This document shows, piece after piece, positions 1-11,030 of a stretch of 64,000 nucleotides of DNA. Numbering within the stretch: the first letter of the stretch is position 1; each line of letters opens with the position of its first letter. A program made the translations under genes and the position numbers. Source of the stretch: Scalesia atractyloides (taxonomy: Eukaryota > Streptophyta > Magnoliopsida > Asterales > Asteraceae); assembly GCA_947069175.1 (NCBI GenBank), contig CAMTDV010000002.1:10085054-10149053 (forward strand), read 5' to 3'. The notes under the pieces were generated by a model. The model saw only the letters and a program-made list of their open reading frames with translations, was not told where the DNA came from and ran no database searches.

Positions 1-1240
1 TGCGGTACAGAAAATTAGAGCGTCCAAACGGACGGAAAGACAACCATGTAGGCACTAAAAAGCATGCGCATGAAAATCGATTCATTTACGACACCCGATA
101 GGAACACAAAACAGGTGTCGTAATAGAGCTTTTCTTTGTTCATCCCCATTCAATTACTATGTGGCGTGCATTCCTACACATGTTGTTGATTGACGCGACG
201 TACAAAACAAACATCTACAACATGCCATTTGTCCAGGTTGTGGGTTTGACGTCGACCAACAATTTTTTTTTGTATCGCACATGTTGTTGTTTGCAAAGAA
301 CGAAGGGATAACTTCGTGTGGGTGCTTGAGCGGATCAAGTCAATGTTGCATGAATGAATGATGTCGCATGTGATAGTCATGGACAGAGAGCTAGCCCTAA
401 TGAACGCGTGTGCTAAAGTATTCCCGAACACGTCTAGTTTTCTATGTCGGTTTCACATCGAACAAAATATATGTAAACATTGCGAGCAAGGGTTCAATAA
501 AGTATATTGGGAGAAATGTTTTTCGTACTAGCAGAGAGTGTGCAACTCTGCTTCAGAGCCCATGTACGAATACAACTTGGACAAATTGTATAACCGGCTC
601 GTGGCTGCCAACCATTTAAGTAAGTGTGTCTTCAAAAAATGACTCACACAAACCATTATATTTACATACGCTTTTACATTTCATTATTTTACTTTTGCAG
701 CTGTCTTTAATTATGTCTACGAAAAATAGGTCAAAGACTATAAAGAAATGTTTGGTTTTGCGTGAACTAATAAGTGTCAACTTTAGTCAGCTCACCACTA
801 ACAGTTTTGAGAGCCAGCACGCAAATTTGAAAAGATACGTTCGAGACAGGAGTTCATTGCAACGAATCATGGAATGCGTCATTCATATAGTTGAAACTCG
901 GTTAGGGTAAATAGAAAAAACTTTCACCCAAAGTATCAAAAAAATTATGAACCACAGATAACCACTTTTGGATAACCTACGTGGAAAGGTTTCCTATACA
1001 GCACTTGATTTGCTAGAAGGAGAGCTAGTGATGAAGCTGGAGGTGTTGCGAAAACTTAACGCATCATGTGGTTGCCATATGTGGCTTAGTTGTGGGTTCC
1101 TGTGTGCTTGTGGCTTGAAAAGTACTGACATACATGTAAAAAATATTAAACCTACAAACATTTTGTTATTTAGTACGATTTTAGCTGTTTCTCACAACGT
1201 ATTTATTTTAGTTGTTTCTCACATCGTATTGATTTAACTA
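1..1240 (+). pseudogene. MULE (Mutator-like) transposase relic, catalytic and C-terminal part
   Basis: Decayed transposase of a MuDR/FAR1-like MULE. In shifting plus frames it shows the stretch LFFVHPHS, then DATYKTNIYNMPF near 190-235 (first catalytic Asp region), MDRELALMNAC near 378-410 (second Asp region) followed by a CRFHIEQNICKHC block near 445-485. Near 793-905 comes NSFESQHANLKRYVRDRSS, the region of the catalytic Glu. A SWIM-like cysteine cluster (CGCHMWLSCGFLCAC) lies at about 1070-1115. A GT-AG intron of roughly 85 bp separates exons at about 613-700; the same gap is seen in the relic at 54675-55740. Stops and frameshifts make it non-functional. The 5' part lies outside the window. 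Family assignment is from motif recognition. Confidence 0.8.
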
Positions 1241-1673
1241 TGTAGAGCGTAAGATACAACTCGAAGACATAGACGTATTCTAGCGTAAGCTTGCCTGATG
1301 AGGAGGTCGATGTTGTAGAAGAGCTCAATATTATGCAGCAACAATTAGAGTCGCAATCCTCCTCTTTGAAAAAAAATTTTGCTTTCAAAGATAAAGGCGG
1401 TCTTAACCCCGACAAAATCAACTAAGAAACCACTGACTGTCCAACAAGATACTCACGGTCGGCCTACATCAAAGAACGTACAACAAAGGCTAGAAGAAGC
1501 TGCGAGGGTAGACGAAGTTGCGAGAAACAACTCCTATTGTGAGGCAAGCAACATATATGCAGCTTCCCCACAACATAGGTACGATTTACCCTGATACAGC
1601 TCATACGTACCATCACAGGGATCTCGTGGAACTGGTTCGGCTCTAAAGTCTGAAAAACCTAAAATGCAACAAA

Positions 1674-2396
1674 GTGGTTCAACGGGTTCTAAAAAGAAGG
1701 AGACACGGGATGATCATGTTTTCCATTAATAAAGGGGATGAGGACTTGTTAACCATTATGAGGTTTAAGCATCGAATTCCATCGGAGTTACCCACCTACA
1801 TACCGTGTATACAAGATGTGATGCAAGACGGTCATTGTGGGTTTCGGTCTGGGGCTGTCGGGTTAGGTTTCACGGAATACGTATGGCCCTGTGTTCAAAA
1901 TGATTTACTACTGGAGATTGACCATAACGTATCGCTATGGTGTCCTATATTCGAAATATGGAGCAAAGGAGAATTTAACTAGATACGTAATAGCATCTCT
2001 TGGCATTTAGTGAAAGGGTGCCCCAAAAGTCACCGGATGGAAATGCCGCACGCAGGGCTTCTCTTAGCGGAAAGGTATAATATCTTTGTCCACGTGCTAA
2101 GCATCGAAGGGAGATGTACCTTCTTCTCGTTATTGGATGCCCCTATAGATCCATGACCTCACCCAATAACACTCGTACATGTTAACAGGGCACACTTCAT
2201 ACATGTTAAGTTGAAAGGAGGCTACGTGATGCCTACGGTAAACGTGCTATGGTCGTTACACAGAATAATAGTTGCAGAACAGTGGGAAGAAATTTATAGG
2301 GCACAGTTACAACACTACACCGAGATAATGAACCCTGAATCAGACTCAGACAAATACCAAGACAAAGACTCGAGTATATATGTTATCAAACACTAA
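1674..2396 (+). pseudogene. OTU-like cysteine protease domain at the MULE C-terminus
   Basis: Continues downstream of the transposase after a basic linker (1379-1594, with THGRPTSKNVQQRLEEAAR) typical of MULE C-termini. One frame reads RIPSELPTYIPCIQDVMQDG, then HCGFRSGAVGLGF, and near 2190-2215 NRAHFIHVKL. DGHCGF matches the OTU catalytic-Cys motif and the downstream HFIHV fits the catalytic-His region. The OTU family comprises deubiquitinase-type cysteine proteases. The frame from 1674 to 2396 is interrupted by two stops (TAG at 1980-1982 and a TGA near 2154). Any role in transposition is unknown; it is probably the C-terminal domain of the transposase polyprotein. Confidence in the OTU call rests on the motifs only. 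Confidence 0.72.
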
Positions 2397-2574
2397 ACGA
2401 AAACTTGTATTTTTGTTAATATTTGTGTTGATTGTAAAATTTTTACAATTTATAATATTTTTTAAATTATTAATAATACTTGTATTACTTTTATAATTTA
2501 TATGATTAACAATATAAATTATATTGTTTTTTATAACTGAATAAAGAAATACAAAAAAAATACAAAAATGAGCT

Positions 2575-3175
2575 TTTATATACGCTGCGTATAGGGCCCA
2601 ACGCAGCGTATGGAAAGCCAGAAAGACTAGATTACCCCTGACTTCGGCTGCGTATAGCCTCAAACCAGGGCAAAAAGGTAAAATGCCAAAGGTTATACGC
2701 ATCGTAGAGACCCCTTCGATGCGTATAGAGAAGTCAGAGAAATTCCCCCTAAACTGAGCTTTAAAATTTGAATTTGCAAAATTACTATTATACCCTGGAT
2801 CAAGCCTCGTTTAGACCCTCTTTAGGGGTATAATTGTAATTCTCCAAAGTCAAAGCATCTTTGACTTTCTGAAAAATTATCATTTTACCCTTGGAAAGGG
2901 TCTATACCAGGCTTGATCCAGGGCTATAATAGACATTATACTACCTTTATATGTGCGGCGTTTAGAGCTATACGCATCATATATAAAGTATATAAAAGGT
3001 CTAATATACCCCTAGATACTTCTGTGTATAGCCCCTTTTAAGGGGTAAAAGGGTAATTTTAAATTTGACCATGGGAAATTACCCTTTTACCGTTGATAAG
3101 GGTCTATACGCCTCTAAGTCAAGGGGTATATTAGACCTTTTGCATACCATATATACGCTGCGTATAGCTCTATAT
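2575..3175. repeat. Cluster of close inverted repeats (serial DNA hairpins)
   Basis: At least five inverted repeats lie within 600 bp: 2581-2590 with 2601-2610 (10 bp perfect, TACGCTGCGT); 2694-2704 with 2717-2727 (11 bp perfect); arms about 2784-2823 with 2893-2931, enclosing a smaller perfect one (AAAGTCAAAG, 2846-2855 with 2859-2868); and 2994-3013 with 3122-3141 (20 bp perfect), whose imperfect outer arms extend to about 2963 and 3175. The word GCTGCGTATAG recurs. This looks like a foldback-type element or decayed TIRs. No coding frame is visible. Confidence 0.75.
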
Positions 3176-3461
3176 ACAAGCGTATAGGCCTTCGTATAAA
3201 CCAGTTTCATTCCCTACGAAGTGCAGTATACCCCAAAATCAAATACACACACATACGAGCGGGAACATACGACGATTACGTATTTGGACCGTATACGAAG
3301 CATATTTGAAGCATGAAGGAGGTAATTTTTCAACCCAACTTCATTAATTTCGAATTTGGTATGTTTTTCATAAGTAATTTAGTTGTATTTTAGGTAAATT
3401 GGAGAATTTGAAGGTTGTGGATTAGGTGTATTTGTTATGTATTTCATCTTTGGTGTTAGTT

Positions 3462-3675
3462 TGATCAGTTGATGTTGTCCGTAACGCGCGTACGTCCCTA
3501 ATGAACGTCGAAACTTAGATTGTCGTACTTATATAATAAGTTTATTATTTAGTCGATGTCGTTCATAACGCGCGTACGTCCCTAACAAACTTCGAAATTG
3601 ATTGTCGTAATTATATAATAAGTTTATTATTTAGTCGATGTCGTCCGTAACGTGCGTAGGTCCCTAACGATCTAA
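3462..3675. repeat. Minisatellite block 1, ~85-bp unit, three units
   Basis: Three units start near 3467, 3553 and 3635, each with GTCGATGTCGTCCGTAAC followed by GCGTACGTCCCTAA and an AT-rich end. It is the same unit as the larger array at 4340-5330, on the other side of the exon-like sequence at 3700-4067. Confidence 0.85.
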
Positions 3676-3699
3676 AAGAATATTATTTTTTGGTTTTCA

Positions 3700-5550
3700 T
3701 GATAGTGATTGACGATGACATGGATGACAAGTTGATGCGTGAGTAGGAGCAGCAGCAGCGTCGACCGCCGAATCCTCTTCTAGGTCACACAATTTTATAG
3801 TTTCCTCCGGAGTCCGATGCTGCTAACCCTGTCCGTTGCGACAAGCTTCGGAAGATGCATGTCGGTGGACACTAGGCAGTTTCTTGGGATGCTCTCAAGA
3901 CTCTCATGGAGCATGATTGGGCGCGGGAGTTTATTGCACCCCCCCTCCCCATCGCCTAAGGTTTCTTTTCGCATGGCCGGAAAACCGCGTGCTATGTCGC
4001 TTTCAGAGTTTGCGACACAGAGAGGTTTATACAGGGATGATGAGATCTCTACAAATCTCTATACCCAGGTACGTTTAACATTAATTTTTTGTATTGTTAT
4101 TATTATTATTTTATTTAAATATACTACATTTACCACTTAATATTAATAAAGTTTAATAAACATACGTGTAGACAGGGTTTGGTAGTGGTTGATAAACCCA
4201 CGCTTTTAGGGTTTTGGGCTGTGATTGCGGATAGGGACATTGGGACCACGTGAACTCCAAGGGGAGGGTTTATTTTATTCGTGACCCGCTTCACGGGTAC
4301 ATTAGTTATTATTGTATGGTTATTTAACGCGGGTCGAATCCGCAACGACTCAAAAATATATATCATCCATAATTTCCGTAACGAGCATACGTCCCTTACG
4401 CGCGTTGTATCCGTAACAAGTAAAAAATATATAATATTTTTATTTGGTCGATGTCGTCCATAACAACCGTACGCCCTTTACGCGCTTCAAAATCTGTAAC
4501 GAGTCAAAAATATATTATATTTTTGTTATTTAGTCGATGTCGTCCGTTGGCACAGTATGTCCGTAACGAGCATTAAATCCGTCAAGAGTCAAAAATATAT
4601 AACGTTTTTATTATTAAGTCGATGTCGTCCGTAAAGACCGTACCTCCCTAAGGAACGTCGAATCTGTAACGACTAAAAATATATATCATCTTTTTATTAT
4701 ATCTTTGATGTCGTCCGTAACGACCGTACGTCCCTAAGGAGCGTCGAATCCGTAACGAGTCAAAAATATATAATATTTTTATTATATGGTCGATGTTGTC
4801 TGTAATGAGTGTACGTCCGTTACGCGCGTCGAAATCCATAACGAGTCAAAAATACATTATATTTTTTTATTTAGTCGATGTCGTTCGTTGGCACCTTAGG
4901 TCCGTAACAAGCGTCGAATCCATAACGAGTCAAAAATATATAATATTTTTATTATTTACTCTATGTCGTCCGTAACGACCATACGTCCCTAACGAGCGTC
5001 GAATTCGTAACGACTACAAATTTATTATATTTTCATTTTATCGTCGATGTCGTACGTAAGCGTCGAATGCGTAACGAGTCAATTATATACATACATACAT
5101 ATGTATATATACATACATATATATACATATCTATATACTTCTTACATCGTTGATGTTGTCCGTAACTAGCGTACGTCCGTTACATGCGTCGAATTCCGTA
5201 ACGAGCAAAAATAGAATATATTTTTATTATTTAGTCCATGTCGTCCGTAACGGTACGTCACTAACGAGCGTCGAATTTGTAACGAGTCAAAAATATATTA
5301 TATTTTTCTTTTATCGTCGAAGTCTAATTATTATTATTTACTGACCGGTCTCCTTTTGTGTAGGTATCTTCACAAGTTGATCTACACTTCTATCAGCGCT
5401 AGAAACTAGAGCCGGGAGTGGTGTACTAGCGGTGACCTTTTTTCCTATATTGCTTCTTGTACAAGAGGCCATGCTATCTGGCACACAGGTTAGCGCAATA
5501 CTTCGCCTCCGCGTATCATCGACAGAAGCGCGATTATTATGTGAGTGTCA
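3700..5550 (+). pseudogene. Decayed two-exon ORF of a repeat-associated plant protein, intron filled by minisatellite
   Basis: Exon-like part 1 (about 3700-4067) reads RKMHVGGH, a TAG stop, then AVSWDALKTLMEHDWAREFI and later AMSLSEFATQRGLY. It ends CTATACCCAG before GTACGT. A plausible acceptor (CCTTTTGTGTAG) ends at about 5363. Part 2 (5364-5550) reads, after several stops, LYCFLYKRPCYLAHRLAQYF then ASAYHRQKRDYY. The arrangement resembles ORF1-like proteins of unknown function that are frequent near plant Ty3/gypsy elements; that resemblance is from memory and weak. The shared splice phase and the way both halves read support one gene split by an intron of about 1.3 kb. Confidence 0.45.
4340..5330. 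repeat. Minisatellite block 2, ~85-bp unit, about twelve units
   Basis: GTCGATGTCGTCCGTAAC or close variants recur near 4446, 4533, 4618, 4705, 4789, 4873, 4961, 5043, 5150 and 5233, spaced about 83-107 bp. Each unit also carries GCGTCGAATCCGTAACGAG and TCAAAAATATATAATATTTT. A short TA/CA-rich microsatellite (about 5085-5135) sits inside one unit. The array lies within the putative intron of the decayed ORF at 3700-5550. Confidence 0.88.
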
Positions 5551-5559
5551 GTGTAATTA

Positions 5560-6481
5560 ATAAATCATAAGAATACAAACGGAGAATTAAAGAGCACTTA
5601 CCATTGAATCCAGACGGCTACTTCCGTCTAACATTGGAAAAGAAGTGATCCCCAATGGACATATAGTCATATGCGACGCGCTTATGCATCTGATAATAAG
5701 AATAATATGGAGAACTAGGGTTTGATTTATAATGGTGCGTTCATGTTAGGTTTTCAACTTCAACTCTTTATTTTTAAACTCTTTTCTATCTATAAATTAC
5801 CCTTTTGGCCCTTTGGTCTTGTATGGTAGATTAAATTTTTTAGTTGTGCATAAGTGTCAGTTTCTTGTTCTAGCTTACATAGTCAATTTTGGAGCTTTTC
5901 GATGTTGTTAAGATTTTGAGGTACATTTTAATACGAGAGTAATATGTTCATGATGTGTTTTGACATTGCAATAATCTAATTGTTGAAGTTCTTGCAAACT
6001 ATGACAACACTAAAACGTTTGCATTTTAATCTAATAGTGTAATATAAATAAAGTGTCCTAATTTGAAGATCATATATATATATATATAACAATTTTCATA
6101 ACATACTTTGACAACGTCCAGGAAATAAGCACTCGGGCAATTACTTTCTTCATATAGATGTTAAGATTTGAGTTTAACTCCCATCAAGATCTGTGCTATC
6201 ATATTAAGAGTTTAATATGACAGTGGATAAAGATTGCATAACCAAGTTTGGAGCTTTTCATTTTTATTTAGATTTGGAGGTTCATATACTTCAAGTTATA
6301 GATGTTTATACTAGTTTTCATATCACTTAGTCGTCTACCTATATGCCACTTCAAGTTACGGATGTTTACATTAGTGTTCAGGTAGTCGTCTACCTCTATG
6401 TCACTTTTAAGGAACTTCATAAAAACACACATCCATGTATATAAAGAAGCACATTGTTGTGACAACCTCCTCTTCCACATA
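5560..6481 (+). repeat. Repeat 'arm', copy 1
   Basis: Homologous, in the same orientation, to 10800-11740 and 47660-48375, and in inverted orientation to about 56350-57500. Landmarks are the stretch ending CACTTACCATTGAATCC, AGCACTCGGGCAATTACTT, and repeated CTTCAAGTTACGGATGTTTA units near 6290-6380. It ends at CAACCTCCTCTTCCACAT where the hAT coding relic begins. It is noncoding except for a possible minus-strand splice donor (GTAAGTGC in reverse at about 5597). Confidence 0.7.
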
Positions 6482-7230
6482 TGATCGGTCTAAAATTAAT
6501 AATGTGTTTATGCATTACCCTGTTATCATCTATGAGATGACCCATTACAACCATATAGTTAACCCTTTGACATGATGATGTCCAAGTATCGGTGGTCAAG
6601 TGAATGGTGTTAGTTGGATTACTTACATCAGCCATCAACTTATTTCTTTCCTCTACATAATATTTCCCAATATCCATATATAATTTATGCCGTGAAGGCA
6701 ACTTGAACTTTACATTTAATGCGTTAGCGTACTCAAGAAAATCTAAATTTTCTATAAGTTTAAAAGGTAGTTCACCAACAATAAAGAAGTCTAGCGTAGC
6801 TTTTTTTATTCTAACCTCATCATGTTTCCAAACACTAACACTACCTTCTCCATTAGCTTCCCTTTTAATCACTAAATTATTTTGTTTTTTTCTTAACAAT
6901 TACATTAGGAATCTTTTCACAAGTAGTAGAGTATTGGCAAACACCGGACATATCGTTTCTATTTGGATCAGCTTTTATATGAGATTTGCAAGACTTACAC
7001 CTTCCATACTTTCGCTTAACCCCGTCTTTTTCTTCTAGGAAAACCACATCATAGTAACTCCAATAGGGTGCCCTTTCTCTACCACCTTTTGAGCTTTCCT
7101 TTGGGTTCCTTCCCCATTTGATGCTTTCTTTCTCTTGGAATTTGCTTCCACGTTACCCAATTCCGAGTCACCATCAAGTTCGACAAAAGGGATTTCTTCA
7201 ACAATAGTATCGTCTCACTACACAATCAAA
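6417..7230 (-). pseudogene. hAT transposase relic (BED zinc finger plus N-terminal catalytic region)
   Basis: Minus-strand reading shows an acidic/basic leader (7230-7090), then a BED-like finger, YWSYYDVVFLEEKDG then RCKSCKSHIKADPNRNDMSG (7060-6920), with CxxC present but the distal His region altered. The core reads LDFFIVGELPFKLIENLDF, KFKLPSRHKLYMDIGKYY and HLTTDTWTSSCQRVNYMVVM; TTDTWTS is a hallmark of ricesleeper/DAYSLEEPER-type hAT proteins, with the first catalytic Asp. A frameshift sits in an A-run near 6885-6895, another near 7085. Coding homology stops at about 6482, where unrelated arm sequence starts, so the catalytic C-terminus and dimerisation domain are missing. Confidence 0.8.
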
Positions 7231-8591
7231 CACAAATATATTAAAAATCTAAAAATAAAAAAGATAAATTTATAATTTATAACCAAACCATTAAAAATTT
7301 AACTTACTTCAATGGATTCCATGCTTTTTACCGATGATGAAAATGCCTTGAACTACTTATAAGAATTCAAATCTAAAATGAAAAACATAAAAACTTATCA
7401 ATATTAATAAAATACATAACAACTTGTGAAAGTAGTCATGACAACCAAATGTTTTCGATTTTGAAATCCACATTGATATGGCCTATGGGTTCACAACTTC
7501 ACATGCTAATAAAAAAAAATCAAGCCTGTGATAGTCTTTATTCTATTGCTATGTTTTTTTATGGTAAATCAAAAGTAAACTACATACCTGAGACAAGACT
7601 AAAGCATGAAACAAGAGTAAATTGTGGTAGAATTAGAATCATTTGTGAACAACTTATTTGTGAATAACTTCTTGAAGGGTTAATGTTTTATTTTAAATAA
7701 ACTCCTATGTTCTTTTTAAATTAAATATTAAACCTAATTAAATTATGTTTTTAACATATGTGTATACAGGTCAGTATATACAAGACTTATACACATGTGT
7801 ATACACTAACAACTGTGCATCTTGTATAGACGGAAACTAGCAAGATTTTAGGAATTTTGATTATATTTTTTAATAAATGTAATTCACAAAAGACGCAAAT
7901 ACCCTTCTGTCAATTAATTTAAATGGAAGTTAAAACATTATAATTATAATCTTGTCATTATTTAAAAATTTCTAGATGATATAATTCAGTGCCTCAGATT
8001 AGTTCACTCTCAACCTAATGTTCACGCTATAACTCTACCCAACTACGGTAAGTATAATAATATTTTAATGGGTCAATTATTAAAGAAGAAATAGAATAAA
8101 GACTAAAGAGTGTGAAACAAGAAACTAAAGCAGAAAACATAAAAGAGTAGTTTGACTCTTCAATTCATGAAACATACCAAATACAAACATGGGCAAAACA
8201 TAAATTAAAGCAGAAAAAAGAAGCTTGAACAAGACTACAAACATGAAACATGGATTTGGATTTGTTTGAATACCTTGAAGAAAAGATGAATTTGGATACT
8301 TGAATCTTGATTGATCGCAGACTTTTCTAAAGAATAAGAAAGGATTTTCAGTTTAGGTTTTGTTATCTATTAGTTAAGTATATTGTAGTAGCCAGTAGGA
8401 TTAGTTCGACTCTTGGTAATCCAACCCAAAAGCCCCTCAGAATTCATTTATTAAATTCGGTATTAATACACGTATTTATCGAAAAACATGAGTATCGATA
8501 CGGATACCAAATTTCGAAAAATCTAATACAGATACCGATATCGTTTATGATCGGTACGGTATCTGTATTTTGGTAAAAGCTTTCATCCCTA
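6482..8591 (-). mobile_element. 5' half of a hAT DNA transposon
   Basis: Contains the hAT transposase relic and, upstream of it, AT-rich leader DNA. The 5' end is proposed at about 8591: on the minus strand the terminus reads TAGGGATGAAAGCTTTTACC, close to the CAGGG-type ends of hAT elements, next to a subterminal region rich in GATACCGATA-like words (8475-8575). The 3' half has been lost at the junction with the arm repeat at 6481/6482, so no target site duplication can be tested. Confidence 0.5.
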
Positions 8592-9266
8592 ACATGAAGG
8601 ACATAAAGTGTAATTAGTATCTACATATTGACTTAATATTAATTTGGTTAAATAAAGTGCAAACCAGTATATATATGAGGAGGTTCATTTAAGAAGAATA
8701 TTTTTATAAGAAGAAAAATAAATTAATCTAAACCCTATATTTTTTGATCAATGGTTGTGATCAAGATATGATTTTTGTCCACTTTTAATTAATGATTTAA
8801 CTAATAAGGATATAATAGACAATTTGATATAGAATTCTAATAAATATAATAAGAGTTACTCAAATCTAATTAATGTCATCATAATTTACTTCTTCATCAC
8901 CATTAGTGTGTTGTGTCCTAAACCAATTTTATCAGAATACAAATTATTTAAAAGGATTATATACTACACATATTTTATTATGAGTCGTAAAATTATTTAA
9001 AATTGTTGGGGTCCTACAGATTCTGTATCCTACAAAAAAACTTTATTTTTATGATATAGAGTACGAAATATTGAATATGTAGGATCATGTACAGTTGTGT
9101 AAGGTGCACAACTATTTAATAGGATAAACTCATTTAATGATTAGCGTTCATTAATTAATATAAATATTAAATATAAATGACAGAGCTATTAAATAATTTT
9201 TTTAAATTACTTTTTTGTCATTTATTCTTTTTATTCTTAATTTGTGATTTCTTCTCATTTGAACTC

Positions 9267-9306
<40 letters not shown>

Positions 9307-9379
9307 ACATTATATCATACCATATTATATCTTTTAGCATGTATTTATTGTGTTATGTTGAAATGTATTGTATATAATA
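8592..9379. other. AT-rich intergenic DNA, no gene seen
   Basis: No coding or structured feature recognised. A (TA)n tract occurs at about 9270-9299. Short direct similarity to other repeats was not noticed. Confidence 0.6.
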
Positions 9380-9539
9380 AAAGTATAAGGGCTATGATAC
9401 AATTGGATATGAAACAATTTTAATTGATATGATACGATACATATCAAGATGCTACAATACGACATGACCTAAAATTTGTGACCTATCTTATTGTATTGTA
9501 TCATTTTATATCATATGCTATCACATAAAATTATACCAT

Positions 9540-9582
9540 TCTATTCTATTCTATTCTATTCTATTCTATTCTATTCTATCAC
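9540..9582. repeat. (ATTCT)n microsatellite
   Basis: About eight uninterrupted CTATT pentamers. Copy B has only two or three at the corresponding place (46702-46716), a length difference between duplicates. Confidence 0.95.
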
Positions 9583-10208
9583 TACTTTTCAAACAGTATT
9601 ATTGAAGGAAAATTAGCACTGTCCTAGAAAACAAAAAATGAAAAAATAAATTTTAGTTTTTATTAGATAACCTACAAATATTCCTAAAATATATAAAAAA
9701 TATATTTTAATTGTTGTTGAACTTTTACCAACAATTTATCATCTACGTATAAAATATGTATTTATATCACGTGGATATTCAATTATGGATATTTTTTTTT
9801 CGTCTCATAAAGTTTTTTTATATTGTACCTTATAACAAATTTATAGATTCGGTTCACTATACGATTTGGTTCATTTTATTTATTTTTTCTTTTAGAATTC
9901 AAGTCCAACTTTTGCCTGGTTGGTTATGGCTCAATTCGACTCGTGTGTTCTTAGTATGTAGCAAATAAAAAACACGAAGACTTTACATAATCACTTTAAA
10001 CTTCTTTATAATAAAATACAAAGATTCAACAGATAATTACATTAAACTTCTTATAACCAAATACAAAGATTCAACAGATAATTACCTTATACTTCTTTAG
10101 TTGATTATCATCACATACCAAATAATTACAAAAATTAAAAAAAAAGAACCATAGTAAATGTTGAACCTTTGAATAACTATTTCAACATTAATTTTTATAA
10201 GGAATCAA

Positions 10209-10487
10209 CTACAAGATACACATGAAATTACAAATGGGTGCATCTTTCTCCAAAACTTCTTGTCTTGAATCAATCATCACACCTCTCAGAATCGCGTTAA
10301 AACTAATACTCAAACCCTTTTTTTCTACCAAGAAAGAGGGAGCATTGCTACCACATGGTAAGTGTTCATGCTCTCTTATTCTGCTTTTCGGTACTTTTAC
10401 AGGTTCAACCAATTTAACTACTCTTTCTCTTAGACCAAACACCAACATTTGACTTCCATTTAGTAGATGTTTCACCACATGACACAC
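10209..10487 (-). pseudogene. Unrecognised gene fragment inside the arm (92 codons)
   Basis: An open minus-strand frame of 92 codons reads MLVFGLRERVVKLVEPVKV, then PKSRIREHEHLPCGSNAPSF and LSISFNAILRGVMIDSRQEV. The same frame is in copy B (about 47660-47384) with very few amino-acid changes upstream of a single-base frameshift in the lysine-rich stretch. The composition looks like real protein, not random AT-rich sequence. I do not recognise the family. The fragment lies on the strand opposite to the MULE transposase, as expected of a host gene piece captured by a transposon. Whether it is expressed is unknown. Confidence 0.5.
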
Positions 10488-10699
10488 AATGATAACTCCT
10501 ATTGCGCCACATCAAATGGCCAAGATTAACGACCTCGACCTTTCCCATCAAGAGATGAAAAGTTCTACACGCGGTTTCCTTCTGGCCATCAAAAGAAGAA
10601 AAGTTCTACATGATACCAATATAAAAAGTTAAACAACCATGTAATAGATTATTAAGATACAGGAATAAATATCTTAATTTTTAATAAAGCTTGATCAGA

Positions 10700-11030
10700 A
10701 AAATCATTTTTTAGGTTAGTTACCTACACCACCCTATGGCCAACCAACATGTTATCAATCTTTACTACACATTCTTCAGTTACCTGCATCAGGAATAAGT
10801 CAGTATAATTAATAAATCATAAGAATACAAACGAAGAATTGAAGAGCACTTACCATTGAATCCAGATGGCTACTTTCGCCTAACATTGGAAAAGAAGTGA
10901 TGCCCCGTGGAGAATTAGGGTTTACAGACAGGCAGATGCGGCGCTCTTGATTGCGTCTCATAATAAGAATAATATGGAGAATTAGGGTTTCATTTATAAT
11001 GGTTCGTTCATGTGAGATTTTCAACTTCAA
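10700..11030 (-). pseudogene. Unrecognised small two-exon gene fragment
   Basis: On the minus strand an ATG-led exon (MLGESSHLDSM, ending about 10853) is followed by GTAAGTGC and an intron with a GATGCAG acceptor near 10786. The second piece reads VTEECVVKIDNMLVGHRVV (about 10785-10729) and abuts GTAGGTAACT. The related inverted copy at 57425-57590 keeps the same donor and acceptor and reads MLDESSFRIQL and TEECVVKVDNMLTVHRDEG. Conservation of splice signals in inverted copies suggests transcribed ancestry. It may be the 5' end of the gene whose later part is at 10209-10487. Function unknown. Confidence 0.45.

Noticed and set aside
2346..2702. 118-codon minus-strand frame
   Set aside because: Low-complexity Asn/Ile-rich translation of AT-rich DNA running into the palindromes.
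6268..6480. Continuation of the hAT transposase
   Set aside because: The reading comes from the arm repeat found at 11700 and 48350 without hAT sequence, so it is not transposase.
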